A DNA stretch of 64,000 bases. Source: Cohnella zeiphila. Its GTDB lineage: Bacteria; Bacillota; Bacilli; Paenibacillales; Paenibacillaceae. The DNA lies in the NCBI RefSeq assembly GCF_014212055.1, contig NZ_JACJVO010000042.1, forward strand, positions 17,339-81,338, written 5' to 3'. The position numbers and the translations under genes are program-made. Under the pieces are notes generated by a model. It saw only the letters and a program-made list of their open reading frames with translations. It did no database searches and was not told the origin of the DNA. Shown here piece by piece: positions 42,359 through 52,146 of this stretch; positions within the stretch are counted from its first letter, which is position 1, and every line of letters begins with the position of its first letter.

Positions 42359-43252
42359 CTATCGAACCTCCAGACGCGTCAAATAGACGAGCTCGTCCCG
42401 CCTCATCTTGCGGAACTGGCCGGGGGTCGTTCCCGTCCACTTGGAGAACTGCCGGATAAAGCTCTGGACGTTGTCGTAGCCGATCCGGCGGGCAATTCGC
42501 TCCAGAGAGTCTCCTCCGCTGAGCAGCAGATGCATCGCCTCCTGCTGGCGCAGCACGAACAAGTAATCGCGCGGGGACATCCGGTACGCGTCCATGAACG
42601 TCCGGTAGCAATGCCTGCGGCTGTAGCCGAGCCGGCGCGCGATCGTTTCGAACCAATTCTCCTCTTTCTCCCGGTCCTCGTCCCCATGGCCGGCGACGAG
42701 CGTCTCGATCTCCCTCGCGATCCGAACGGGAAGGGAACGGCTTTCGTCCGGCTCGCCGGGTGCAGGCAAGAGGCGGTCGAGCTCGCCCTCCAGCAGATCG
42801 AGCGCCTCGTAGAGCGCGCGATAGAGACGGATGCGGGAAGCCTTCTGCGCCATGCGCTCATGGAGGGTCTTCACGGCGGCGACCAGCTTGCGGTTCAGCG
42901 GGTGGCCGCGATCGACGAGCAGCAGGCCGGAATCTCCCAGCCGCTGCAGGAAGGCGGGGTCGTCGAGCTGTACATGGAGGACGAAATAACGGAGCGATGC
43001 CTCGGATCGGTACGAGTGAAGCCGCATCGGAGGCACGAGAAGGAGATCCCCCTCTTCCTGGCGATACGGAATTCCGCCGATATCGGCCAGCTGCGTCCCT
43101 TCGAGAACGAGGTTGAGCTCGAACATCCGATGATGCAGGTGCCTGCCGCAGGACCAGCCCGCAGGAACGGCGGCGGAATGGGCGCCGTACAGATACGCTT
43201 CCGATTTGCTGTTGGGAAAAGCCGCATCCTGCTCCACCTGACGATCCGCCAC
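42359..43252 (-). CDS. AraC-family regulator with cupin sensor
   Basis: 297 residues. N-terminal cupin-like sugar-binding domain (about 20-100: GRHLHHRMFELNLVLEG, EEGDLLLVPPMRLHSY), C-terminal AraC domain with RLGYSRRHCYRTFMDAYRMS and RIGYDNVQSFIRQFSKWTG. GTG start at 43252 after GAGGGGGG. Divergent from the alpha-galactosidase gene 170 bases away, its likely target. Confidence 0.88.
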   Translation of the reverse strand: MADRQVEQDAAFPNSKSEAYLYGAHSAAVPAGWSCGRHLHHRMFELNLVLEGTQLADIGGIPYRQEEGDLLLVPPMRLHSYRSEASLRYFVLHVQLDDPAFLQRLGDSGLLLVDRGHPLNRKLVAAVKTLHERMAQKASRIRLYRALYEALDLLEGELDRLLPAPGEPDESRSLPVRIAREIETLVAGHGDEDREKEENWFETIARRLGYSRRHCYRTFMDAYRMSPRDYLFVLRQQEAMHLLLSGGDSLERIARRIGYDNVQSFIRQFSKWTGTTPGQFRKMRRDELVYLTRLEVR

Positions 43253-43421
43253 CGCGATCCCCCCTCATCGATCCGAATCATGTCCCAATTGGTTAACGTT
43301 TCTCCCCGATCGGACCCTTTTCGCCCTAACGACCGCGATCTCTGACGTTTATACTTTGGGAGTACGCTACTATTATTCGCTTTTGCGAGCGGTTGCGCAA
43401 CATCGGGAGGAGGCCGAGGCT

Positions 43422-45032
43422 GTGGAGTTGTTCAAAAGAATGGAGAGCCCGTCCGCCGCGTTCGTCCGTCTGGACGGCGGATGGCGGGCGCTGACCCGCG
43501 TTCGGACGGGAGCATGGGAGGCCGAGGGGATTACGCTTCGGCTGACGAACGAAGGCGGCTCCGTAGCGGTGACGTTGGAGGCTCCGGCAGTTGAGCCGAG
43601 GGCTGTCAAGCTTCGTTGGGACGAGCCGGTCGAAGGGAGTTGGCTCGTTCTGGGGGATCATTGGGAGCGGGCATACGGCGATCTGGAATGGCGCGGACTG
43701 GTGCCCGAGCGGGTTCTGCCGTGGTATTTCCTGGCTCATGACGGCGTCCAGACGGCAGGCTGCGGGGTGAAAACGGGAGCGGGAGCGTTCTGCTTCTGGC
43801 AGCTCGATCCGGATGGTCTGACGCTGACGGCCGACGTCTCCTGCGGCAGCGAGGGCGTTCGCCTAGGCAAGCGCATTCTGCCCGTCGCCTCGATCGTCAC
43901 GGATCCGGGAACGGAGGGGGAACGGCCTTTTGCGGCGGCGCGCCGGTTCTGCTCCCTGCTGTGCGACCGTCCCCGAATGCCGAAGCAGCCGGTCTACGGC
44001 GGGAACAATTGGTACTACGCCTATGGCAACAGTTCGCACCGGGAGATTCTCGAGGACTCCCGGTTCATGTCCTCGCTGTCCGCGAATGCCGGCAACCGAC
44101 CCTATATGGTCATCGATGACGGTTGGCAGTTGAAGAGCGGAGGAGGCGCCTGCAACGGCGGGCCCTGGACGGGAAACGGCAAGTTCCCGGATATGGAGCG
44201 ATTGGCCCGGGAGATGAAGGAGATCGGCGTCAAGCCCGGACTGTGGTGCCGGCCCCTCCTGACGGCGGAAGAGGTGCCGGCGGAATGGATCCGCTATTCG
44301 GCGAGCGGGGGCTATGTGCTTGACCCGACCGTTCCCGAAGCGCTCGAATCGATCCGCGAGGCGGTCCGTGAGATGACCGGGTGGGGCTTCGAGCTGTTGA
44401 AGCACGATTTTACGACGTACGACCTGCTGGGCCAGTGGGGATTCACGATGCGCTCCAGACCGCACGCGCTGCCGCACCTGTTCCGGGACCGATCGAGAAC
44501 GACCGCGGAGATCGCATTGGAGCTGTATCGGACGATCGCGGAGGCGGCGGGAGAGGCCGACGTGATCGGCTGCAACACGCTCGGCCATCTGGCGGCGGGG
44601 CTGTTCTCGATTCAGCGGACCGGGGACGATACGAGCGGCAAGTGGTGGGAGCGGACGCGCTATATGGGCGTCAATACGCTCGGCTTCCGCATGCCCCAGC
44701 ACGGTACGTTTTTCAGCCATGACGCGGATTGCGTCGGCCTCACGGCCGACGTGCCGTGGGAGCTGAACCGCGGGTGGCTTCGCCTGCTGGCCGGCAGCGG
44801 CACGCCGCTGTTCGTCTCGGCGGATCCGGCCGTCGTGACGAAGGAGCAGGAGGCCGAGCTGCGGCGGGCGTTCGAGCTGGCGGCCGTCGAACGCCCGGCG
44901 GCGGAACCGCTCGATTGGCTGAGCACGACCTGCCCGGGCCGCTGGCTGCTGAACGGGGAAAAGACGGCATTCTCCTGGAACGCGGTGACCGAGGAGACGC
45001 TGGAGGAGAAAGACAACGGCTGGTGGCTGTGA
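43422..45032 (+). CDS. Alpha-galactosidase-like glycoside hydrolase (GH36 type)
   Basis: 536 residues, no signal peptide, so it acts on imported oligosaccharide. GH36/melibiase features: YMVIDDGWQ, GLWCRPLL, nucleophile Asp329 in LLKHDFTTYD and the acid/base region RTGDDTSG (Asp402/403). GTG 43422, about 7 bases after GGAGGAGG, is preferred over the upstream open frame. Divergent AraC gene and flanking importers suggest an alpha-galactoside or related substrate. Confidence 0.82.
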   Translation: MELFKRMESPSAAFVRLDGGWRALTRVRTGAWEAEGITLRLTNEGGSVAVTLEAPAVEPRAVKLRWDEPVEGSWLVLGDHWERAYGDLEWRGLVPERVLPWYFLAHDGVQTAGCGVKTGAGAFCFWQLDPDGLTLTADVSCGSEGVRLGKRILPVASIVTDPGTEGERPFAAARRFCSLLCDRPRMPKQPVYGGNNWYYAYGNSSHREILEDSRFMSSLSANAGNRPYMVIDDGWQLKSGGGACNGGPWTGNGKFPDMERLAREMKEIGVKPGLWCRPLLTAEEVPAEWIRYSASGGYVLDPTVPEALESIREAVREMTGWGFELLKHDFTTYDLLGQWGFTMRSRPHALPHLFRDRSRTTAEIALELYRTIAEAAGEADVIGCNTLGHLAAGLFSIQRTGDDTSGKWWERTRYMGVNTLGFRMPQHGTFFSHDADCVGLTADVPWELNRGWLRLLAGSGTPLFVSADPAVVTKEQEAELRRAFELAAVERPAAEPLDWLSTTCPGRWLLNGEKTAFSWNAVTEETLEEKDNGWWL

Positions 45033-45069
45033 CACCGCAAGCGCGACCCGGCCGTAACCGGCGTCGTGC

Positions 45070-46557
45070 TTAACCGGAATACTGGCTGGGCGAAAGCCCG
45101 GTCCGTTTTTTGAATACCTTCGAAAAATATTTGACGTCGGAAAAGCCGAGCTGCGCCGCCAGGTCGGCTAATTTGATGCCGTCGTTGTTGCGGAGCATCT
45201 CCTCGGCCCGCTCGATCCTCAGCTTGCTGAGATATTGGCTGAACGGCATGCCAGTCTCCCGTTTGATCAATTGGCCCAGATAAATCGCGTTGTAATGATA
45301 ACGTTTCGCGATCTCTTCGAGCGTGAGCGGCAGCGTGAAGTTGGAGCGGATATAAGCGATGATGGACGTCGCTTTGCCGTCGTTGTCCTCCCATTCGTAC
45401 AGCTTGCGGAATAAATTCAGGAAATGTTCCCGGCCGGAGAAGGCCAGCGCCGGAAGCGCGACGCCGTCCAATTGCTCGTGCAGTTCCAGGAACGGAGCCG
45501 CATACTCGGCGTACAGCGCGACGACCGAGCGGATCAGCGAATTGAAGCGGGCGAGGGCGGCCGGATCGGCGAGCGTCTGCGACAGTTTCTCTTCCAGCCA
45601 TCGGTATCCCCCGCGGAAGTCCCCCATGGACAAATGCATTCTCAGCGTCTCCAGTTCGGGAGAGAGCGGTCCGCCGTTCTGCGGATGGGCGGCGAACTCG
45701 GCGCCGAACAGCTTCCCGTGCAGCCGTTCGAGCGCGCGGAGAAATGCCGCCTGCATCGATTCCGCGGCCGAAGGTTCGGCGGCGGCCATGTCTCCGAACG
45801 GAACCCGTTCCCGTTCCAGAATCCGCTTCAGAACCTCCGCCGCATGGGAGACCGTCTCGCCGGCGATGGCCGGGACGGCAGCCGCCAGCAGCGTATCGGC
45901 CGGCCGGCAGATCAGGATGCCGGGCATCCCTTCCCGTTCGAGAATGCCCCGAAGCATCGATAGCCGATCGTCGTCCCGGACCGGCAGACGGTAGTTCTCG
46001 TCCAGAGACAGCGAACAGAGCAGCCATCCGGACGGATGGGGAACCGGCTCCAGGCCGTCGGGCGCCGCCGCCGGCAGCTCCGGTCTGCGAAGCCACCCGG
46101 CCACGGTCCGGTTGACCTGCCGGAGAGCTTCCCTCTCTTCCAGCTCATGAACGGAGCGGCTGATCAGCTCGATCTCTTCCTGCTTGACGACCAGCTCGGC
46201 CGCCTTGCGCAGCGCCTCCCGCAGCTCCTCGTCCTGAATCGGCTTCATCAGATAAGCGACGACGTCGAAATCGATCGCTTTTTTCAGGTACAGAAAATCG
46301 TTGTATCCCGAGATAATGACGATCTGAACCGGAATCCCGCGATGCCGCAGCTGCTCGATCAGCTGAAGACCGTCCGTGACGGGCATCCGGATGTCGGTCA
46401 GGATGATATGGGGCCGCTCCTTCAAGGCGGCCGCCAGCAGCTCGTTGCCGTCATGGCAGACGCCCGCGAGCTCGAGCCCGAGCGGTTCCCAAGGGATGCG
46501 GCTGGCCAGCGCTTTGCAAATGATCGGATTGTCGTCCGCGATCATCACTTTAAGCAT
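45070..46557 (-). CDS. YesN-type response regulator with AraC DNA-binding domain
   Basis: 495 residues. Receiver with D8-D9 and acceptor D55 in IILTDIRMPVTDG and Lys in YLMKPI; C-terminal AraC domain with RYHYNAIYLGQLIKRETG and LGFSDVKYFSKVFKKRTGLSP. ATG 46557 lies inside the end of the kinase gene after AAAGGAG. With the kinase it faces the transporter operon at 48556. Confidence 0.92.
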   Translation of the reverse strand: MLKVMIADDNPIICKALASRIPWEPLGLELAGVCHDGNELLAAALKERPHIILTDIRMPVTDGLQLIEQLRHRGIPVQIVIISGYNDFLYLKKAIDFDVVAYLMKPIQDEELREALRKAAELVVKQEEIELISRSVHELEEREALRQVNRTVAGWLRRPELPAAAPDGLEPVPHPSGWLLCSLSLDENYRLPVRDDDRLSMLRGILEREGMPGILICRPADTLLAAAVPAIAGETVSHAAEVLKRILERERVPFGDMAAAEPSAAESMQAAFLRALERLHGKLFGAEFAAHPQNGGPLSPELETLRMHLSMGDFRGGYRWLEEKLSQTLADPAALARFNSLIRSVVALYAEYAAPFLELHEQLDGVALPALAFSGREHFLNLFRKLYEWEDNDGKATSIIAYIRSNFTLPLTLEEIAKRYHYNAIYLGQLIKRETGMPFSQYLSKLRIERAEEMLRNNDGIKLADLAAQLGFSDVKYFSKVFKKRTGLSPSQYSG

Positions 46558-48352
46558 GCAATCGGCTCCTTTCCGGTGCGAGTACGGGCAATTTAAGCGT
46601 AACGGTCAATCCTTCCCCGGGCGCCGAGTCGATCTTCAGCACGTCCGCGTCGTCGTAATAAAGCTTGTACCTTTGGTTGACATGGCTGAGACCGATTCGG
46701 CCGCCCTTGCCGGTTCGCCCGCGCGGCGAAGCGGCGAGACCCTCCCTCAGCTGCGAGAGCTGCTCCGGGGTCAGGCCGCTTCCGTTGTCGGCGATCGAGA
46801 GGGCGACCTGACCGTCCGACAGATAGGATCGGATCCGGACGAGGTGCGGCGCGGGAGCGCGGCGGAAGCCGTGCTTGAAGCAGTTCTCGACGATCGGCTG
46901 AAGCGTCATCTTCGGAATCAGCTGGTTCAGCGTCGCTTCCTCGATGTCATACTCGATCCGAACGCCCTGGAAGTAAGCGCCGTTCTCCGCGATGAACAAG
47001 TAATCTTTCAACTGGCGAATCTCGCGGTCGACCGTAACCAGATCGTCTTCTTGCAGGCTGTAGGCGAACAGCGCGCCCAGCTTCTGGCACATGACGCTTG
47101 CGGCGGGAGAGCCGTCGATGATCGCCTGGCTCGAGATCGTCTCCAGCGTGTTGTACAGGAAGTGCGGGTTGATCTTCTGCTGCAGGGCATCGAGCTCCGC
47201 TTCGGTCTTCAGCAGGTTCGCCTCGTAATTTTGGCGGATCAGGTCGTTCATTCCGGCAACCAGCAGGTTAAACGAAGTGTAAAGGTCGTCGAATTCAACG
47301 ACTTGTCCGCGATAAGTCGCCGACGTCTCGAAGCGCCCTTTGACCACCTGCTTCATCTCCTTCATCAGATTGTAGATCGGCCTCGTAAACCGCTTGGTCG
47401 AGAACGAAAGAAAGACGAACACGAGCAGAAGATACAGCGCCATGACGGCCAGGCAGATGAGGACGATCCGGTTGATCTGGCTGATGAACAGCGGTTTCTG
47501 GGCGTAGCTGCTCACCGTAATGCCGGTGTAATCCGAGCTTTGCCGAATAAGCCGGTTGGCGGATTCCGGGGTTTTCGGGTACTCCTCCGTGTTGGAGAAG
47601 ATCAGCTTCCCCGTCGGATCGCGAATCTCGAGCGGAATGGACGGTTCCATCTCGCTCACCATATCGGCCAGGCTGGAATAGGAGATGTCGAAGACGATGA
47701 AGGCGATCGGCTGCCCCGTCTGCACGTCGAGAATCGTCTTGATGACCGACACGGCATGGTCCGCCGACTTGTAGTAGGCTCGCTCGTTGTCGAAGAGCAG
47801 ATGCGTCTCGCCCGGGTCGGCCGTTACCTTGCCGTACCAGGAAGCTTGGGAAGGGGCGAAGGAGTTGTTGATCGTCTCCGGCGTCGAGAAGATGGACAGG
47901 GGGCCGTTTTTCCCGATGACGATGAACTCGAGCCCGGTCTGGAACAACGCCATGTTGTTCAGCGTATCCTTCGCCTCGCGGAAGGCGGAGGCCGATTTCC
48001 CTTCGGCGTAATCCGGAAGCTTGTAGTACAGCGTGATCGGGATGACGAAGTCGGTGTCGGTCGCGAACGTCGTCTCGATCGCCTCGACGGAATGGAAGAA
48101 AGAGTCGAGCTTGTTGTTGATCAGACTGCTCGTCTCCAGATTATACTTCTGAATTTCCTGGTACGAGTAGGAGGAGAGCATGTACATCATCGGAATCGTC
48201 ACGACCAGAATGGAGCAAAAAATATAGATGATGGTCCGGATATAAAGATGGCCGAACATATGGCGTTTGCGGCGGAAAAAACGGATCGCCAAGCGGGTCA
48301 CCTTGCTTTCCTGTCGTTTTGGCTGCGTTTTCAAGAGATAAGGTTTTTGCAC
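46550..48352 (-). CDS. YesM-type sensor histidine kinase
   Basis: 600 residues. Membrane helices near 38-58 (TIIYIFCSILVVTIPMMYML) and about 295-315 flank an extracellular sensor; HAMP, His in INPHFLYNTLETIS and ATPase motifs VENCFKHGF and IADNGSGL follow. GTG 48352 is the first start; its ribosome binding site is weak. Overlaps its regulator by 8 bases. Confidence 0.9.
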   Translation of the reverse strand: MQKPYLLKTQPKRQESKVTRLAIRFFRRKRHMFGHLYIRTIIYIFCSILVVTIPMMYMLSSYSYQEIQKYNLETSSLINNKLDSFFHSVEAIETTFATDTDFVIPITLYYKLPDYAEGKSASAFREAKDTLNNMALFQTGLEFIVIGKNGPLSIFSTPETINNSFAPSQASWYGKVTADPGETHLLFDNERAYYKSADHAVSVIKTILDVQTGQPIAFIVFDISYSSLADMVSEMEPSIPLEIRDPTGKLIFSNTEEYPKTPESANRLIRQSSDYTGITVSSYAQKPLFISQINRIVLICLAVMALYLLLVFVFLSFSTKRFTRPIYNLMKEMKQVVKGRFETSATYRGQVVEFDDLYTSFNLLVAGMNDLIRQNYEANLLKTEAELDALQQKINPHFLYNTLETISSQAIIDGSPAASVMCQKLGALFAYSLQEDDLVTVDREIRQLKDYLFIAENGAYFQGVRIEYDIEEATLNQLIPKMTLQPIVENCFKHGFRRAPAPHLVRIRSYLSDGQVALSIADNGSGLTPEQLSQLREGLAASPRGRTGKGGRIGLSHVNQRYKLYYDDADVLKIDSAPGEGLTVTLKLPVLAPERSRLHA

Positions 48353-48418
48353 CTATGATCTTTAATCCGTCGGTTTGAGAGAACAAGGTTAGCGCTTATG
48401 ATGGGAATCAAGCCGATG

Positions 48419-48432
48419 TGAAAGCCTTTGCA
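48419..48432. promoter_or_regulatory. CcpA-like operator between divergent sugar genes
   Basis: TGAAAGCCTTTGCA matches the CRE consensus except for one central base. It lies in the 203-base gap between yesM-type and binding-protein genes, so it could repress both under carbon excess. Confidence 0.45.
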
Positions 48433-48555
48433 ACAAGGCGAGCGTCCGACGTATGACTAGCCTATTACATGTCGGCAATGGAATCAAGGGATGATCGAAC
48501 GGGCGTACTGCAGGCGCCGGTCGATTCATCGGCACAATGAACGGAGGGTTCGGTT

Positions 48556-49896
48556 ATGAGAAAAGTCCGCAAAAGCATGCCGGTTCTGTTGTCGGCGGCA
48601 TTGGTTCTATCCCTGCTGTCTGCATGTTCCGGCGGGGGCTCCGGCAATTCCGGCAACGCCGCTTCATCCGGGTCGGCCGGGAACGCAGGGGCATCCGCAG
48701 GCCAATCTTCCGCGAAGAAACAGACGATCACGGTCTGGCACGGCGCCGGCGGCGACGGAGCGAAATTCCTGGAAAGTCTCGTTAAGGACTATAACGCCAG
48801 CCAAAGCAACGTGGAAGTGAAGCTGGTCTACGTCGATACGAATTCGATGGTTCAGAAGCTGACGGCCGCAGCCGCCGGGAAGGCGCTTCCCGACGCCGGG
48901 CTGCTCATGTGGCCGCAATGGGCGGGACCGCTCAAGGATGTCATTCAGCCGCTCGACGACTTCATTGCCGCAGATCCGGACAAATGGAACGAAGGGGATT
49001 TCCTTGACTCCCTGCTGGACGGAAACGTTCGGTTCGGAGGCGTCACCTACGGCGTTCCGATCGAGACGAACAACCTGGCGCTCTATTACAACAAGAAGCT
49101 GTTCGCCGACGCGGGGCTTCAGCCGCCGACGACCTGGGACGAGATGGTCGCCGACGCCCAGAAGCTGACGGATCCGAAGAAGAAGCAATGGGGCTTGCAG
49201 ATTCCGACGACGAAGGGCGGCTCGCTCGACTTCCAATGGGACTGCTTCCTCTGGCAAGCGGGCGGCGAATACGCGAACGCGGACGGAACGGATCTCGGAT
49301 TCAACAGCGATGCCGGCGTGCAGGCGACGCAGCTGTGGGTCGATCTCATCAACAAGTATAAGGCGGCGAGCCTGGCGCCTCCGCAGAACGGCTTCCAGAC
49401 CGGGCTGATCGCCATGACGATCGACGGCCCTTGGTCGATTCCGGGCTACAACGCGATCAAAGGATTGGATTACGGCGCCGTTTCGCTGCCGGCAGGACCT
49501 GCGGGCAAGGCGACGAGCCTGGGCGGCACGAACAACTTCATCTTCAAGACGACCCCGGAGAAGGAGAAGGCGGCATGGGACTTCCTCATGTGGCTGGCGT
49601 CTCCGGAGAATACGGCGAAATTCGCCGCCGGCTACGGCTCGGTCCCGATTCGCAAATCCAGCTCCGAGCTGCAGGAATGGAAGGATTTCGTCGCCGCGAA
49701 CCCGACGATGCAGATTCATATGGACTCGTACGCTTTCGGCAAGCTCCGGCCTTACAACCTGCTGACGTATACGGAAATCTCGGACATTGTCTCCTCCCAC
49801 GTCGAAGCTGCGCTGCAGAAGAAAGAGACGCCGGAAGAAGCGATGAAGAAAGCCTACGAAGAGAGCAAGCCGCTCGTCAAAACCTGGGTGAACTGA
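48556..49896 (+). CDS. Sugar-binding lipoprotein (family 1 extracellular binding protein)
   Basis: 446 residues. Signal peptide with lipobox LSAC, Cys24; Gly/Ser/Ala linker; then a maltose-binding-like fold with TITVWHGAGGDGAKFLES, YGVPIETNNLALYYNKKLFADAGL and AAWDFLMWLASPENTAKFAAG. Works with the two permeases downstream. GGAGGG ribosome binding site. Confidence 0.92.
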   Translation: MRKVRKSMPVLLSAALVLSLLSACSGGGSGNSGNAASSGSAGNAGASAGQSSAKKQTITVWHGAGGDGAKFLESLVKDYNASQSNVEVKLVYVDTNSMVQKLTAAAAGKALPDAGLLMWPQWAGPLKDVIQPLDDFIAADPDKWNEGDFLDSLLDGNVRFGGVTYGVPIETNNLALYYNKKLFADAGLQPPTTWDEMVADAQKLTDPKKKQWGLQIPTTKGGSLDFQWDCFLWQAGGEYANADGTDLGFNSDAGVQATQLWVDLINKYKAASLAPPQNGFQTGLIAMTIDGPWSIPGYNAIKGLDYGAVSLPAGPAGKATSLGGTNNFIFKTTPEKEKAAWDFLMWLASPENTAKFAAGYGSVPIRKSSSELQEWKDFVAANPTMQIHMDSYAFGKLRPYNLLTYTEISDIVSSHVEAALQKKETPEEAMKKAYEESKPLVKTWVN

Positions 49897-49970
49897 CCGG
49901 CCGCCTCCAAGCGGCGTGAAGCTCCGCAGCCGAACTCGGCAGTTTGAAGAGGGAGGAGGCCCCGGCCGAT

Positions 49971-50012
49971 CCGGGGTCCCCGGACTCTCCGGAGTTCCCG
50001 GACTCCTCGGGG
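49971..50012 (+). repeat. GC-rich dyads between binding protein and permease genes
   Basis: CCGGGGTCCCCGG (49971-49983) is a perfect dyad, followed by related CCGGACTC/CCGGAGT elements up to 50012. A stem-loop here would favour binding-protein mRNA over permease mRNA. The rest of 49897-50134 holds no gene. Confidence 0.5.
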
Positions 50013-50134
50013 TCTCCCCGCCGATTCGGAAGCTCCCCGTCCATCCGGGGGCTCCCGCCATACGTGAGTTCGACTCGAAGATAAGCCCGCTTTTGAGTTA
50101 TTCGCAAGCAAGGGAGAGAAGGTGAAGACAAGAC

Positions 50135-51031
50135 GTGAAGACCATCCGCAGGCTGCTCGGCAAAGACGCCGTCGTCGCTTGGACGCTGCTCGCTCCGAAT
50201 GTGATCTGGACGGCCGTGTTTACCTTGTTTGCCCTGTATTATTCGATCTACCTAAGCTTTCAGGAAGTGGACGTCTTCTCGGGACATAACCGCTTCCTCG
50301 GGTTCGCCAACTATACCGACTCGTTCGCGGATCCTCTCTTCGGCAAGTCGCTTTGGCAGACGGCCGTGTTCACGGCCTGTTCCGTTCCGCTGTCGATGGC
50401 GTTCGGCTTGCTCGTCGCCACGCTGATGAACGGCCGGATCAAGGGACGCGCCTGGATGAGGGCTTCCTTCTTCCTGCCGTCCATTCTTCCGATCATCGCC
50501 ATCGCCCAAGTGTGGCGTTGGATTTACGAGCCGAGCTACGGCTTGCTCAACTTTACGCTGGAGAAGCTGGGCATCACGTCGCCGGAGCATCCCGTGCAGT
50601 GGCTGATGTCGACCAAGACGGCGATGCTCGCCGTCATCGTGTTCGCGATCTGGAAAGGCTTCGGCTATATCATGGTCATTTACTTGGCTGCGCTGCAGGG
50701 AATCTCCCGTTCGCTGTACGAGGCGGCGGAGATCGACGGGGCGAATCCGGTCCAGAAATTTTGGTCCATTACGGTGCCGGGGCTTCGGCCGGCCACCTTC
50801 TTCATTCTTATCACCTCGGTCAGCGGCGCGTTCCAGACGTTCGGCGAGATCTACTCTCTGACCAACGGCGGACCGGTCAATTCGACGAATATGATCGCCT
50901 ACTATATTTATCAATATGCCTTCCAGTTTTTCAAGATCGGGCGCGGGGCGGCCGTCAGCGTGATTCTGTTCCTGCTGCTGTTCGCGCTGACCATCTGGCA
51001 GTGGCGAATGTATCAGAGGACGGAAGAGTGA
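50135..51031 (+). CDS. Sugar ABC transporter permease (UgpA/MalF type)
   Basis: 298 residues, six membrane helices, EAA loop LYEAAEIDGANPVQKFWSITVP. N-terminal VVAWTLLAPNVIWTAVFTLFALYYSIYLSF is typical. GTG start at 50135. Partner of the next gene. Confidence 0.92.
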   Translation: MKTIRRLLGKDAVVAWTLLAPNVIWTAVFTLFALYYSIYLSFQEVDVFSGHNRFLGFANYTDSFADPLFGKSLWQTAVFTACSVPLSMAFGLLVATLMNGRIKGRAWMRASFFLPSILPIIAIAQVWRWIYEPSYGLLNFTLEKLGITSPEHPVQWLMSTKTAMLAVIVFAIWKGFGYIMVIYLAALQGISRSLYEAAEIDGANPVQKFWSITVPGLRPATFFILITSVSGAFQTFGEIYSLTNGGPVNSTNMIAYYIYQYAFQFFKIGRGAAVSVILFLLLFALTIWQWRMYQRTEE

Positions 51032-51050
51032 CCGCGGGAGGTGTGGCAGC

Positions 51051-51884
51051 TTGAGCTTAACGGCTAGACGTTTCGGAATGTCGCTTGTCTATTTGCTTCT
51101 AATTTTAATGGTGCTGATTACCGTATTGCCGCTGTACTGGATGATCTCGACGTCGCTGAAAACGCCGACCGACGTGTTCTCCTATCCGCCGAAGATGATC
51201 CCCTCCACGCTGGAGTGGGGAAATTTCGCGAATGCCTGGGACATGGCTCCGTGGGGACGGTACTTCGTGAATACGGCTCTGTATACGGCGTGTACCGTGC
51301 TCGGCGTTCTGCTGTCATCGGTCACGAGCGGATACGCGTTCGCCAAGCTTAGCTTCAAAGGCCGCAACTCGCTTTTTCTGGCTTATGTCGGGACGATGAT
51401 GATCCCCTCGCAGGTAACGATCATCCCCGTCTATATGATTCTGGCAAAAATGAATTGGGTGGACACCTATGCGGGCCTGATCGTCCCGGGTCTGACCAGC
51501 GCGTTCGGCTGCTTCCTGATGCGGCAGTTCATCGCCGGCATTCCGACGGAGATCATCGAATCGGGACTGATCGACGGGGCCGGGCATCTGAAAATTCTTC
51601 GTTCTATCGTCTCGCCGCTGCTGTATCCGGCGGTGGCGACGCTGGGCATCTTCACCTTCATGGGCGCCTGGAACAACTTCTTCTGGCCGCTCGTGGTGAC
51701 GAACAGCGACGAGCTTCGCACGGTGCAGATCGGCCTCAGCTCGTTCCAGAACCAATACGGAACGGCGGACTGGGGCTCCATGATGGCGGCGGCGACGCTG
51801 GTCAGCCTGCCGGTGCTGGTCCTGTTCTTCTTCGCCCAGAGGTATTTTATCGAAGGCATCGCGATGACGGGCGTGAAGGGGTGA
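51051..51884 (+). CDS. Sugar ABC transporter permease (UgpE/MalG type)
   Basis: 277 residues, six membrane helices, EAA-like loop IIESGLIDGAGHLKILRSIVSP, in which the usual Glu-Ala-Ala is changed to Glu-Ser-Gly. TTG start at 51051, about 9 bases after CGGGAGG. No ATPase gene follows, as with the first importer. Confidence 0.9.
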   Translation: MSLTARRFGMSLVYLLLILMVLITVLPLYWMISTSLKTPTDVFSYPPKMIPSTLEWGNFANAWDMAPWGRYFVNTALYTACTVLGVLLSSVTSGYAFAKLSFKGRNSLFLAYVGTMMIPSQVTIIPVYMILAKMNWVDTYAGLIVPGLTSAFGCFLMRQFIAGIPTEIIESGLIDGAGHLKILRSIVSPLLYPAVATLGIFTFMGAWNNFFWPLVVTNSDELRTVQIGLSSFQNQYGTADWGSMMAAATLVSLPVLVLFFFAQRYFIEGIAMTGVKG

Positions 51885-52028
51885 ACTCGGCGAGCGCCGC
51901 ATGCCGATAATCGATCAAAGCCTGCAAATCTGCAGGAATTTGTTCTCAAATCTAACGACGAACGCACGAAGCCTGCAAAAATGCAGTTATTTAGCGGGGA
52001 TCGCGGCCTCGGGCGGAGAAAAGGTGAG

Positions 52029-52057
52029 AAAGCCTGCACATTTGCAGGCTTTTTTTA
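52029..52057 (+). terminator. Terminator of the second sugar-uptake operon
   Basis: AAAGCCTGCA (52029-52038), loop CATT, TGCAGGCTTT (52043-52052), then a run of T to 52057. It is also the third unit of the palindromic repeat. Confidence 0.8.
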
Positions 52058-52146
52058 AATGAACGGCGAAATCGCTGCGAATTCCTGCACTTTCGGTCCA
52101 ACCCCCTAATTTTGGACACTCCGCAGCTAAGTCAGGGGTATTCTTA

